A stretch of 64,000 nucleotides of DNA from Flavilitoribacter sp020436695 (lineage in GTDB: Bacteria; Bacteroidota; Bacteroidia; Chitinophagales; Saprospiraceae). The DNA is taken from positions 62,001-126,000 of the forward strand of contig JAWKLQ010000015.1 of the NCBI GenBank assembly GCA_041392665.1, read 5' to 3'. The translations under genes and the position numbers were made by a program. The notes below the pieces were generated by a model. The model saw nothing but the letters and a program-made list of their open reading frames with translations. It searched no databases and had not been told where the DNA came from. Positions 42,642 to 51,961 of the stretch are shown piece by piece; positions within the stretch are counted from its first letter, which is position 1; every line of letters begins with the position of its first letter.

Positions 42642-42821
42642 ATGCCACTGGAAATAAGAGAATTGGTGATAAAAGCTGCTATCGGTTCGGGCAAGGAACA
42701 GAACGATACCCAACAGGGGGGAGGTGGAGACGAGTCAGAAGAAGGTAAGGGTAATCAGGCCATTATTCAGGCCTGTGTGGAAAAGGTACTGGAGATCATC
42801 AATGAAAAAATGGAAAGATGA
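42642..42821 (+). CDS. Small eCIS protein, DUF5908 (Pvc6-like)
   Basis: 59 residues from ATG 42642 (MPLEIRELVIKAAIGSGKEQ), the conserved DUF5908 start, then a Gly/Glu linker and a helix ACVEKVLEIINEKMER. Found between tube and LysM genes in many eCIS. Role uncertain, probably tube-baseplate junction. Its stop overlaps the next start in ATGA (42818-42821). Confidence 0.88.
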   Translation: MPLEIRELVIKAAIGSGKEQNDTQQGGGGDESEEGKGNQAIIQACVEKVLEIINEKMER

Positions 42822-43525
42822 GCGACGGCAAATTGTCCAAGGTGATTATCAGGTCTTTTACCGATAAACGACTGACACAGAAAGATTCGGAATATCCGGA
42901 ATTTGTCCTGCCGATCAATCCGGAAAAGTACGCCAAGAATTTTAAGGTAGAGTATGAAGTGAAAAAAGCTCAGGGTAGTCAGGGGGTAGATGCCAAGTTT
43001 AAATCTACTGCGCCGGAAGAGTTGACGATCGAATTTACGCTTGACGGGACCAAAACGGTGGAAGGATATGGCCAGGACTTGTTCGAAAAACCAGTATCAA
43101 AACAGGTTGATGAATTTTTGAATACGGTCTACTTCATGAAAGGGGATATCCACAAGCCGAAATTCCTGAAGGTCAATTGGGGGGAGCATCTGATTTTCGA
43201 TTGTATTCTTACTAGCCTGGACATCAATTACACGCTCTTTCATCCGAATGGAGAACCGCTAAGAGCCAAGTTGAATGCTTCTTTCCTCAATTACCTGGAA
43301 CAGGAAAAGCGGGTTAAAAAGGAAGATAAAAAGTCGCCTGATCTTACGCATATCCGTATGGTGAAAGGAGAAGATACGCTGCCGCTCATGGTCTACCAGA
43401 TCTATGGCGATCCTCAATGGTACATGCAAGTAGCCCGGGAGAATCAGCTGACCACTTTTCGCCAGCTCAGGATAGGACAGGAGATCGTATTTCCGCCATT
43501 CCAAAAAACAACAGAAGAAGCGTGA
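42818..43525 (+). CDS. eCIS LysM adaptor protein (Pvc7-like)
   Basis: 235 residues. Beta-rich N-terminal domain (YPEFVLPINPEKYAKNFKVE, YEVKKAQGSQG) and a C-terminal LysM-like fold at about 185-232 (HIRMVKGEDTLPLMVYQIYG, DPQWYMQVARENQL, IGQEIVFPP). In eCIS, gp53/LysM proteins join the tube hub to the baseplate. Overlaps neighbours by 4 bp at both ends (ATGA upstream, GTGA downstream), showing translational coupling. Confidence 0.92.
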   Translation: MSDGKLSKVIIRSFTDKRLTQKDSEYPEFVLPINPEKYAKNFKVEYEVKKAQGSQGVDAKFKSTAPEELTIEFTLDGTKTVEGYGQDLFEKPVSKQVDEFLNTVYFMKGDIHKPKFLKVNWGEHLIFDCILTSLDINYTLFHPNGEPLRAKLNASFLNYLEQEKRVKKEDKKSPDLTHIRMVKGEDTLPLMVYQIYGDPQWYMQVARENQLTTFRQLRIGQEIVFPPFQKTTEEA

Positions 43526-45297
43526 ATAACGAACAGATCATACCCAACAAGTCGAAATCTGATACGCCGACCTTTTCCGTTTTCTCGGAGGGAAAAGCAG
43601 TATCTCCCACCTATCAGTTCCTGGCCATTGCCATTGTCAAAGAAGTGAACCGTATTCCGACGGCAAAACTTGTAATCCGGGATGGTGAGGCTTCCGAAAG
43701 CGATTTCGCCTTTAGCAATAAGGCCGATTTTGCCCCCGGGAGCAAGATCGAACTGAAATCCGGCATGGATGGAGATGACGATACCGCTTTTAAGGGGATC
43801 GTCATCAAACACAGTATCAAGGTAAGAGAAAACGGGGATGCTCACCTGATCATCGAATGTAAGGATGAGAGTGTAAAGATGACCATCGGCCGGCACAATA
43901 AATACTATGAAGACAATAAGGATAGCGATATCATTTCGGAACTTCTGGGTAAACATGGCGTGAAAGGCAAAGTGGATGCCACCAAGGTCAAACATAAGGA
44001 AGTGGTGCAACACTACTGCACCGACTGGGATTTTGTCTTGTCACGAGCGGAAATGAATGGTCTATTGATTATTGTTGATGACGGCAAGGTGAACGTGCAG
44101 GCACCGGATACTTCCAAAAAGCCACTTCTGAATCTCAAGTACGGCGGAACACTGATCGAATTTGAAGCGGAAATGGATGCCCGTTACCAATGGAAGAAGG
44201 TGGAAGCCAAAGCCTGGGACTATTCCAGCCAGAAATTATTTGAGACCCAGTCTTCATCCACGGCCTTTAAAGATCACGGCAATATTGCGGGTGGAAAGCT
44301 TTCCGGGGTAGTTGGTCTGGATGCTTACGAGCTACAGCACAGCGGGTATGTAGAAGATGGTGAATTGAAAGCCTGGGCCGACGCGGCCATGCTCAAGAGC
44401 CGGCTGGCCAAGATCAGGGGACGCGCCAGGATACAGGGTATGGTGGCCAAGCTGAAACCTGGAGAAATGGTGGAGCTTGGCGGGGTCGGAGAACGTTTTA
44501 ACGGGAATGCCTATGTAACGGCCGTTCAACAGGAACTGGTCAACGGTACCGTTTACACGAATGTGCAGTTCGGCCTGGCACCCAAATGGTTCTATCGGAA
44601 TGATGATGTAATCGATGCACCGGCAGCAGGGCTTTTACCGGCCGTGCACGGCTTGATGATCGGTAAAGTAGTAAAACTGGGAGGGGATCCCAACGGGCAG
44701 GACCGCATTCAGGTAAAATGTCCCGTCATCGATGATAAGGCAAAGGGGGTCTGGGCCAGACTGGCCAGCCAGGATGCCGGTAAAAGCCGGGGATGGGTGA
44801 CCCGTCCTGAAATTGGTGATGAAGTTATTGTAGGCTTTGTCAATGGAGATCCCCGCGATGCTATTGTCCTGGGGCAATTGCATAGCGGCAAGCACCCCGC
44901 GCCTATTCCGGCTGATGATGGAAATAATCTGAAAGGATACACTTCCAGAAGCGGAATGAAGATGACTTTTGACGATGGGAAAAAAGTGATCATCATTAAA
45001 ACACCCGGTGGGAACAGCCTGACCATTAGTGAAGAAAAGATGATGATAGAGATCAAGGATCAGAATGGCAACAGCTGCAAAATGGACCCTAAAGGTATTG
45101 AGATGAAAAGCATTAAGGATATAAAAATTGATGCTAAGGGTAAGATCGACATTAAAGCGCTCCTGGGGATTAAAATGTTTGGCGGAATTCAGATCTCAGC
45201 CAAGGCGGCAGCACTTAGCCTGCTCGGTGCTGCTTCGGCTAAACTGTCCTCGGCCGGCATTACGAAGATAAAAGGCAAACTATTAAAATTGAATTAA
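43522..45297 (+). CDS. eCIS central spike protein (VgrG/gp27-gp5-like, Pvc8-like)
   Basis: 591 residues from GTG 43522 (VNNEQIIPNKSK), overlapping the LysM gene stop by 4 bp; a longer frame from 43417 would lie inside that gene. N-terminal gp27-like hub (about 10-370; VSPTYQFLAIAIVKEVNRIP, HYCTDWDFVLSRAEMNGLL), OB fold (about 390-480; GKVVKLGGDPNGQDRIQVK, WVTRPEIGDEVIVGFVNGDP) and a triple-stranded beta-helix needle to the end with many short I/K/D repeats. It trimerises at the baseplate centre, carrying PAAR at the tip. No C-terminal effector domain. Confidence 0.94.
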   Translation: MNNEQIIPNKSKSDTPTFSVFSEGKAVSPTYQFLAIAIVKEVNRIPTAKLVIRDGEASESDFAFSNKADFAPGSKIELKSGMDGDDDTAFKGIVIKHSIKVRENGDAHLIIECKDESVKMTIGRHNKYYEDNKDSDIISELLGKHGVKGKVDATKVKHKEVVQHYCTDWDFVLSRAEMNGLLIIVDDGKVNVQAPDTSKKPLLNLKYGGTLIEFEAEMDARYQWKKVEAKAWDYSSQKLFETQSSSTAFKDHGNIAGGKLSGVVGLDAYELQHSGYVEDGELKAWADAAMLKSRLAKIRGRARIQGMVAKLKPGEMVELGGVGERFNGNAYVTAVQQELVNGTVYTNVQFGLAPKWFYRNDDVIDAPAAGLLPAVHGLMIGKVVKLGGDPNGQDRIQVKCPVIDDKAKGVWARLASQDAGKSRGWVTRPEIGDEVIVGFVNGDPRDAIVLGQLHSGKHPAPIPADDGNNLKGYTSRSGMKMTFDDGKKVIIIKTPGGNSLTISEEKMMIEIKDQNGNSCKMDPKGIEMKSIKDIKIDAKGKIDIKALLGIKMFGGIQISAKAAALSLLGAASAKLSSAGITKIKGKLLKLN

Positions 45298-45320
45298 CAT
45301 CTGAATCCAACCGAAAAAAT

Positions 45321-45614
45321 ATGCCACCAGCTGCCAGAATTACAGATATGCACATTTGCCCCAAAGTGGATCCCGGCCCCAAGCCCCACGTGGGAGGTCC
45401 GGTTATCGGCCCCGGTGTACCGACCGTACTTATAGCCGGCTTGCCTGCTGCCGTAGCCGGGGATAAATGCGTCTGTGTGGGGCCTCCTGATTCGATAAAA
45501 GAAGGATCAAAAACGGTGAAGATCGGTGGTAAGCCTGCGGCCCGCATGGGTGATCCTACCGCTCACGGTGGGAAGATCATCTTAGGGATTCCAAACGTGA
45601 TCATCGGTGGATAA
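45321..45614 (+). CDS. eCIS PAAR tip protein (Pvc10-like)
   Basis: 97 residues of PAAR repeats: MPPAARITDMHICPKVD, PVIGPGVPTVLIAGLPAAVA, GDKCVCVGP, GKPAARMGDPTAHGG, IPNVIIGG. The His/Cys residues (HICP, CVC, AHGG) would bind one metal and sharpen the spike. No toxin domain is fused. 23 bp after the spike gene. Confidence 0.94.
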   Translation: MPPAARITDMHICPKVDPGPKPHVGGPVIGPGVPTVLIAGLPAAVAGDKCVCVGPPDSIKEGSKTVKIGGKPAARMGDPTAHGGKIILGIPNVIIGG

Positions 45615-45625
45615 ATGCCAAAAAA

Positions 45626-46042
45626 ATGAGTGAAAAATCCTTCCTCGGAAGAGGGTGGTCATTTCCGCCTTCTTTTGATCTTGACAATCGCGAAGTAGAA
45701 ATGGTGGGAGCTGCTGAAGATATCGATCAGAGCTTGCATATACTGTTGTCTACCAGCCTTGGGGAGCGGGTTTTACAACCTGAATATGGTTGCAATCTAC
45801 AGGATTTTCAGTTCGAACCGATGAATCCTTCACTGCTGGGCTATCTGCGAGATGTGGTGGAAACGGCCCTGTTGTATCATGAACCCCGTATCAGAGTGGA
45901 GAATGTAAGTATTACAGAGTCAGACTCGTTTGATGCCATTGAAGGAAAACTGCTGATAGCGGTCGACTATTTCATCCGCGGTACGAATTCCAGGTTCAAT
46001 TTTGTTTATGACTTCTATCTCAAGGAGGGTATTCCTCAATAG
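45626..46042 (+). CDS. eCIS baseplate wedge protein, gp25-like (Pvc9-like)
   Basis: 138 residues. SFLGRGWSFPPSF, then SLHILLSTSLGERVLQPEYG, CNLQDFQFEPMN, VETALLYHEPRIRVENV and LLIAVDYFIRGTNSRFNFVY are gp25/W-type wedge signatures (GERV and the EPRI segment). It initiates sheath polymerisation at the baseplate. 11 bp after PAAR. Confidence 0.95.
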   Translation: MSEKSFLGRGWSFPPSFDLDNREVEMVGAAEDIDQSLHILLSTSLGERVLQPEYGCNLQDFQFEPMNPSLLGYLRDVVETALLYHEPRIRVENVSITESDSFDAIEGKLLIAVDYFIRGTNSRFNFVYDFYLKEGIPQ

Positions 46043-46067
46043 GCAATAATTCTCAGCACAAATCGGT

Positions 46068-49000
46068 ATGTTTTTTTTCTCAGAAACGGATCACGAACTA
46101 GTCAGGGACGGTACGAGTCAATCGGAACGCAGTGTAGCTGCATTATCTCCTGATTATGTCAAAGTGGATGAAAGAAGGACTGAAGAGCTGCTCAACTTCA
46201 TTTATCAGTATGCCCGGCAGATCAACTATTATCAGGGCAATCCGGAGCAAAGAGTAGGCGATTGGACGCCATTCTTCGGACGCAGCGTACCGTTTCAGAT
46301 CGCCCTGATCGCTAAGTATGACAGTGCAGAGATCATGGCTCAGTTCCAGGCTTTGAAACAACTGGCCGGGACCACTCTCGTTTACAGCGACCTGTCTGCA
46401 CTCTTCGATCTCAGCCTGAGTCTCGTAGAAACACTGGATCAGTGGTATCAGGGCCTGGAAGGAGACCGATCCGGGATACAGCAAAGTATTGCCAACCTGA
46501 TCGAGACCAACTTATCCTTTAGTCTGAAAAGGCTGCTTGGTTATACCAATGCCGCCCGGGCCTGGGGGTACCAGGCTTCTTTTGATCTTAACCGGCTGAG
46601 TCGTTTTTGGGGTGTCGATCTGCCTGATAATCTGGACGTAAGATTTGCTATTGACCGTACTCTCGTAGATAAAAAAGGTAGTCGGAAAGCCAAGATCACA
46701 TTCGCTCTTGCCGCTATTGAGGAGAACTTCCTTACGATCTATAAGGGACTGGATGCCATCGTAGCTTTTGCAAAAAAGGAAAATACCGTTGAGGAAAGCA
46801 TTGCCGGCGTTTCGGACCATTCACCTCATCTGGGGCTGCTTTTCGCTTTTCTACGTCTTCTTAAACGATTGCAGGGAGATATTAACCGGTTGACGGATGC
46901 TCACCTTAAGTTTTTCTACGAAGAAGTGCTCCAACTCAAAACCAGGAAGGCGGTCCCCGACCGTGCCCACCTGGTATTTGCGCTGGCACAGCAACTGGAA
47001 GACCACCTGCTGCCCAAAGGCACCCGACTCAAGGCCGGGACCGATGAAAATGGGGAGGATGTTGTATTTGCCCTGGAAGAAGAGCTTGTAGTAACCAAGA
47101 CCCGGATCGCCGCCTTAAAGACGCTCTACATTGATCAGGAAAAAAGTAGTCCGGACGATACTTTCCCCGTCGTAAAAGACCTCTATTATGCCCCTGATGC
47201 GACCAAAGCCGACGGGGTCAAGGAAAAGTTTTCCAAGAAGGTCGTTTCCAGTTGGAAAACACTTGGCGATCACCTTAGCAAATTCAGAGAAACACCGGAG
47301 GCAGATCTGAAGGCTTATCCTTTCGCCCGTCTGGGGCTTATTCTGGCTTCCAAAGTACTCTGGCTTAGAGAAGGCACCAGGACTATTACCGTCCGGATCG
47401 ATTGCAACAAAGTGATTCCGCAAAGCCTCAATAACCAGCGTGTATTTAAAGTGAAATTCTCCGGTGAAGAAGGTTGGTTTTATCCGCAGGATCCGGCATC
47501 CGTGGTCAATGTCTCCGGAGGAGGTACCAGTACCTTACAACTGGACATCACGCTGCAACCCACTGAACTACCGGTATTTTTCCCCGGAACGGAATTCTTT
47601 GAAGCTGATTACGGTCATGTCCTCCCGATGATCGCTTTGGAATTCGATCATGTAGCTGCCAAAAAAGATCCTGAAAAAATATATTCTATTTATAATGATC
47701 TGCGGTGCCTGAAGATCACTGACATCCAAATAGATGTCACTGTTTGTGGGGTTCGCAATTTGGTCATTCAGGATGATGAAGATGTACTGGATGCCAATAA
47801 ACCGTTTTTCCCATTTGGCGCTACCCCCCGCTCCGGCAGTTCTAACTTTTATGTGGGAAGCGAGGAGATCTTCAGTAAGCTCTGGACCGGAGTAGATGTG
47901 AAGGTAAGGTGGAAAGATCGGCCGAATCTGTCAGATTTAGCCGCCGAAAATTACTATGCAGTTTATCCCCGGTTTAGAGACGGTGGCCTGAGAGAAAATG
48001 ATTTTAAAGTAGATGTGGCCTATTTGCTGGCTAAAGAGTGGAATGAAAAGGAGGCTTTTAAAAGTCGCTATTTATTTGCCCAGGACGATCAGGCTCCCGA
48101 AAAAGAAAGGGAGAATATTTGCGGTACAATAGCCCCTGAAACCACCATTTTCAACCTGCTACCGAAAGATTTTATAGATGGTGATGATGCTTCCTGTGAT
48201 CAATTCCAGGACCCTTTTGAAGATCTCAATGCTGATACCCAATGTGGCTTTCTACGTTTTACCCTCAGCGGGGATGATTTCCAGCATTTGGAGTATCCGA
48301 ATGTGCTGTCAGTACAATTGGTTGCCTTGGGGAGACATCCGGATATTGTCGCAAATGCCGTGTATAAAAACTCAAATGGTTTGCTAAGAGTTTTTACTGA
48401 AGAATTGGTCAAGGAAGCCCAGGATTCAGCTTATCAGGCCTATTTGGCAGATACTAGAGTGAGGTATGGAGGTAAGTTAGACGACGACAATAAATATGGA
48501 CTGAACGATGTTCGAAATGAGGCAAATGAATCCGAAATAGAGATCGATGAGTTAAAGAATAAGATATCTGATACTCAGTCTTTGTTGAGTGATGCCATAA
48601 ACCAGGGATATTCAGCTTATCAAAACTCTAATAAACTTACCGCAGAAAGCAGAGAAGTTGTCCTTCCAAACCCACCCTACACGCCGGAAATAGAAACACT
48701 GGTGCTCGATTATAGTGCCACGGCCAATCTGCAACAAACTCAAATGATCCACCTCTATCCTGATGAGGGTACCTATTTACTGCTACAGGATGCCGAAGAT
48801 CATTCTCTTATCGAATCATCCGCACATTTGTTGCCTCAATTCATCCATGAAGGCACCTTGTTTATCGGACTGAGTGAACTGGAACCCGGTAGTAATCTGA
48901 ACCTTCTTTTTCAGATCGCGGAATCAACGGCAGATCCTGAGGTAGACAAAGCTTCCGTCTGTTGGCAATATCTCCGAAATAATGAATGGAAAAACCTGGA

Positions 49001-50081
49001 AAGAGACTTTCATATCCTTTCCGACGGGACGGATGGTTTTATCCGATCCGGTATAGTCGCATTAGCTATACCTACGGATATTTCCAACGAGAAGACAAGC
49101 ATCCTTCCCGGACATTTACATTGGATCAAGGCTTCCGCCCCATTGCGCACTGCAGCCATAGGTGAGACCATTGCTGTATACGCCCAGGCGGCGACAGCCA
49201 TCTATCAGCCCAGTGAACAAAATAGTGCTACCCGACTTTCAGAACCTCTGGCTGCGGAAACCATCGGCAAATTTGTGGAGGGGGAGCCGGCCATCGATGA
49301 GATCCTGCAGCCTTTCTCCGGGTTTGGGGGAAGAACGGAAGAGTCACCGGCTACTTTCTACACCAGGATAAGTGAACATCTGAGACACAAAGGACGGGCG
49401 ATCACGCTATATGACTATGAAAGATTGATCCTGCAAGCCTTCCCGCAGATCTACAAAGTGAAATGTATTACCCACACCTATGGCCGAAAAGGACGGGATA
49501 CTAAAGATATTGAACTGGCCCCCGGCTACGTGACCATTGTGGTGATCCCGGATCTGCGTCAATTTAAAGTGGTAGACCCCTTCGAACCCCGGGCTTCACT
49601 CAGTTTGCTGGATGAGATCCAGGACTTTCTAAAGGACAAAACCTCTCCCTTTGTGGAATTGAAAGTGCTCAATCCAAGGTATGAGCAGATCTTTATTGAA
49701 GCCGATGTGAAATTCCGTAAAGGGAAAAGTGTGGATTTTTACACCGAACAACTTATTCAGGATATCCGCCGATTCCTGGCTCCCTGGGCTTTTGAAAGCA
49801 GCAACCAGAACATATCCTTCGGCGGCAAAATTTTCAAATCTACGATCCTGAAGTTTGTAGAAGACCGCGACTATGTGGATTACGTGATCAATTTTGTCAT
49901 GAAAGACTTTGAAGGTATTGAACGGGATCCGATCACTGCCCGCACAGCCAGGTCGATCCTTCTCTCGGCTTCCTCCCATGAGATAGTTCCGTTTACCCAA
50001 CAGGAATGCAATATAGATAATCCCCGGCTGGCGAATATGACCGGCATCGGTTACGATAAAATTGTGGCTAAAGGAAATTAA
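46068..50081 (+). CDS. eCIS baseplate J-like protein (Pvc11-like, enlarged)
   Basis: 1337 residues. The C-terminal 300 residues carry the conserved baseplate J region: GRTEESPATFYTRISEHLRH, KGRAITLYDYERLILQAFP, YKVKCITHTY, YVTIVVIPD, and SPFVELKVLNPRYEQIFIE. The N-terminal 1000 residues hold several beta-rich domains and an acidic coiled-coil-like stretch (about 820-850, EIEIDELKNKISDTQSLL). It is longer than phage J proteins; added domains probably line the wedge. ATG 46068 is followed by eight T, so a slippage site is possible. It belongs to the wedge with gp25 and the Pvc12-like protein. Confidence 0.88.
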   Translation: MFFFSETDHELVRDGTSQSERSVAALSPDYVKVDERRTEELLNFIYQYARQINYYQGNPEQRVGDWTPFFGRSVPFQIALIAKYDSAEIMAQFQALKQLAGTTLVYSDLSALFDLSLSLVETLDQWYQGLEGDRSGIQQSIANLIETNLSFSLKRLLGYTNAARAWGYQASFDLNRLSRFWGVDLPDNLDVRFAIDRTLVDKKGSRKAKITFALAAIEENFLTIYKGLDAIVAFAKKENTVEESIAGVSDHSPHLGLLFAFLRLLKRLQGDINRLTDAHLKFFYEEVLQLKTRKAVPDRAHLVFALAQQLEDHLLPKGTRLKAGTDENGEDVVFALEEELVVTKTRIAALKTLYIDQEKSSPDDTFPVVKDLYYAPDATKADGVKEKFSKKVVSSWKTLGDHLSKFRETPEADLKAYPFARLGLILASKVLWLREGTRTITVRIDCNKVIPQSLNNQRVFKVKFSGEEGWFYPQDPASVVNVSGGGTSTLQLDITLQPTELPVFFPGTEFFEADYGHVLPMIALEFDHVAAKKDPEKIYSIYNDLRCLKITDIQIDVTVCGVRNLVIQDDEDVLDANKPFFPFGATPRSGSSNFYVGSEEIFSKLWTGVDVKVRWKDRPNLSDLAAENYYAVYPRFRDGGLRENDFKVDVAYLLAKEWNEKEAFKSRYLFAQDDQAPEKERENICGTIAPETTIFNLLPKDFIDGDDASCDQFQDPFEDLNADTQCGFLRFTLSGDDFQHLEYPNVLSVQLVALGRHPDIVANAVYKNSNGLLRVFTEELVKEAQDSAYQAYLADTRVRYGGKLDDDNKYGLNDVRNEANESEIEIDELKNKISDTQSLLSDAINQGYSAYQNSNKLTAESREVVLPNPPYTPEIETLVLDYSATANLQQTQMIHLYPDEGTYLLLQDAEDHSLIESSAHLLPQFIHEGTLFIGLSELEPGSNLNLLFQIAESTADPEVDKASVCWQYLRNNEWKNLERDFHILSDGTDGFIRSGIVALAIPTDISNEKTSILPGHLHWIKASAPLRTAAIGETIAVYAQAATAIYQPSEQNSATRLSEPLAAETIGKFVEGEPAIDEILQPFSGFGGRTEESPATFYTRISEHLRHKGRAITLYDYERLILQAFPQIYKVKCITHTYGRKGRDTKDIELAPGYVTIVVIPDLRQFKVVDPFEPRASLSLLDEIQDFLKDKTSPFVELKVLNPRYEQIFIEADVKFRKGKSVDFYTEQLIQDIRRFLAPWAFESSNQNISFGGKIFKSTILKFVEDRDYVDYVINFVMKDFEGIERDPITARTARSILLSASSHEIVPFTQQECNIDNPRLANMTGIGYDKIVAKGN

Positions 50082-50111
50082 TTATCCAAGACACATTAAA
50101 TTATTACAGAT

Positions 50112-51908
50112 ATGTCAATTAAAAGCAGGTTAGGTCTTAAATCGCAGTTTATACAAGGCGCTATTCCCAGTGAAAAAGACTTTTGCGACCTTATAGATTC
50201 TGCTCTTAATAAAAGGGATGATCACTTTTTGGGGAAATGGACTCCAGGCGTTTCCTACCGGCATTGTGATGTGGTGATCTACAAAAAATCGTTATACATT
50301 CTTGATCTCACCATCGATCCCCAATGTGAAGAGAACGAAGAAGATCCGCCTGCCGGTTCAGCGGATATTGAATGTGACGAGCAGACTATCAACGAGCAGG
50401 GAGAATTATGCGACAGTACCCCCCCCGACCAGCATTGTCAGTGGTGTTTGATGGAATTATATAATCAGGACAATGATTTTATCATCTTAACTGATGAAGA
50501 AGGCCGGGAGATCGGAGTAGCCAGAGTACACGGCAGGGTAGGTATCGGGACGGACCAACCGGAAGCCAGACTGCATGTGACGGATCAGGAACATGGCCAT
50601 ATACTTTTGGAACCCAACCAGGACGGCGAACCGGCTATATCTCTGGTGAAGATCAATGTGCCTGTGGTGGGCGATCCCAATGAAACGGAGGAAAAAAACA
50701 CCACCTTTTCACAACAAGATGACCGGGCTGTCCTACAAACAGATGCTCTGGGTTACGTTTTTTTCCAATTGCCCAAGCCACCGGTAAATGCGGCACAGGG
50801 AAAGACAAAATCCTCCAGCACGCCGGCTGTTGAACCGGCCACGCTGTTGTTGCTGTCAGTTGATCCTGATGATCGCGACCGGATCAGGGTGGGCGTGGGA
50901 ACGGATGAACCTGCCGGCAACCTGGACATTACCCAAAAAGGAAGAGGGAAGTTGTTGGTCAATCCGGGGGAGCATCCGGAACAGGAGCTCTTTTTGATCA
51001 ACCTGGAACCTCAGTGTGAGGGGCAATACGTGATGACGGCAATTGGAAGTGCCGCTGCTATTTTCACTACCGACGCCAATGGCGGTTTCCGTTTCAAGAA
51101 AGGTAAGGATCTTGACACTGCTCTTGGGCAACAGAGCGCCGAAGATGGGGAGACCTTAATGACTATCCACAGCAGTGGGAACGTAGGCATCGGGACGGAA
51201 TTACCGGAGTCTGCTTTGCATATCACAGATAATGAATCCGGTTCTGTTCGAGTTCATCTGGACAATGATAATCCAGTATTGTCGATCATCAACGAACGGC
51301 CTTCACCGAATGCTCCGGACACCTACTTTGCCATTGGCGTGGATGACGAATATGGTGTAATGATTACGGATGCCCCAAGTGGGATCGTAATAAAGAGGGG
51401 GGAGAAAAAATCAGCCCGTTTCAAGCATGAAGTTAATATTAATCAGGGCGATAACATTATTTATATTCATCCGGAAGGTAGGATTGGGGTATCGACCATG
51501 GTATCGCCGGAATTCTACACACTCGAAGTGGAAGGAACGCTTAAGAATCTGTCGGCTTATTTGGAAACAGACGGCAGCAAGATCCAACAGACCGGTTCTT
51601 TGTCCGATGATGATGAAGTAGAGCTGTTGAAGAAATTGGATAAGCTGGACCCTATTCGCTTTATCTGGAAAGAACACACCAATTGTGCCGGAAGTGGAGA
51701 GCAGATCGGGTTTCACTCCCAAAATGTTTTTGAATGTATTCCGGAAGCAGTTAGTAAGTCTGGTTCGCTAAAATCCTACAATAATGCTGGAGTCACAGCT
51801 TTTTTAACGGAAGTGATCAAAAGACAACAAAAAGTGATCGATGACCTTTGCGAACGGGTGGCCAATCTGGAAAAAGATCGCAAAGGCGGCTCGGGTAGTA
51901 GGTCCTGA
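50112..51908 (+). CDS. eCIS fibre-like protein with S74/chaperone-like C-terminus
   Basis: 598 residues. N-terminus ends in a CBM-like strand group (GKWTPGVSYRHCDVVIYKKS) followed by a Cys-rich acidic loop (about 75-115). Four beta-strand repeats of the VGIGT-x-x-P-x-x-x-L-x-V kind occur at nt 50540, 50882, 51179 and 51478, as in trimeric fibres. The C-terminal 120 residues resemble the endosialidase chaperone (Peptidase S74) domain: LKKLDKLDPIRFIWKE, GFHSQNVFECIPEAV, YNNAGVTAFLTEVIKRQQKV and a final coiled coil. The catalytic Lys expected five residues after Ser (SDDDEVE here) is missing, so self-cleavage is doubtful. Probably a receptor-binding or short fibre on the baseplate. Confidence 0.75.
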   Translation: MSIKSRLGLKSQFIQGAIPSEKDFCDLIDSALNKRDDHFLGKWTPGVSYRHCDVVIYKKSLYILDLTIDPQCEENEEDPPAGSADIECDEQTINEQGELCDSTPPDQHCQWCLMELYNQDNDFIILTDEEGREIGVARVHGRVGIGTDQPEARLHVTDQEHGHILLEPNQDGEPAISLVKINVPVVGDPNETEEKNTTFSQQDDRAVLQTDALGYVFFQLPKPPVNAAQGKTKSSSTPAVEPATLLLLSVDPDDRDRIRVGVGTDEPAGNLDITQKGRGKLLVNPGEHPEQELFLINLEPQCEGQYVMTAIGSAAAIFTTDANGGFRFKKGKDLDTALGQQSAEDGETLMTIHSSGNVGIGTELPESALHITDNESGSVRVHLDNDNPVLSIINERPSPNAPDTYFAIGVDDEYGVMITDAPSGIVIKRGEKKSARFKHEVNINQGDNIIYIHPEGRIGVSTMVSPEFYTLEVEGTLKNLSAYLETDGSKIQQTGSLSDDDEVELLKKLDKLDPIRFIWKEHTNCAGSGEQIGFHSQNVFECIPEAVSKSGSLKSYNNAGVTAFLTEVIKRQQKVIDDLCERVANLEKDRKGGSGSRS

Positions 51909-51961
51909 TCTGCCTATCCTGTACCAGTAACAGAATATTGGAAATTCATTAACCAGCAACA

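Noticed and set aside
43417..43521. N-terminal extension of the spike protein from ATG 43417
   Set aside because: It lies wholly inside the LysM gene in another frame; the GTG at 43522 gives the usual 4-bp overlap and the conserved N-terminus.
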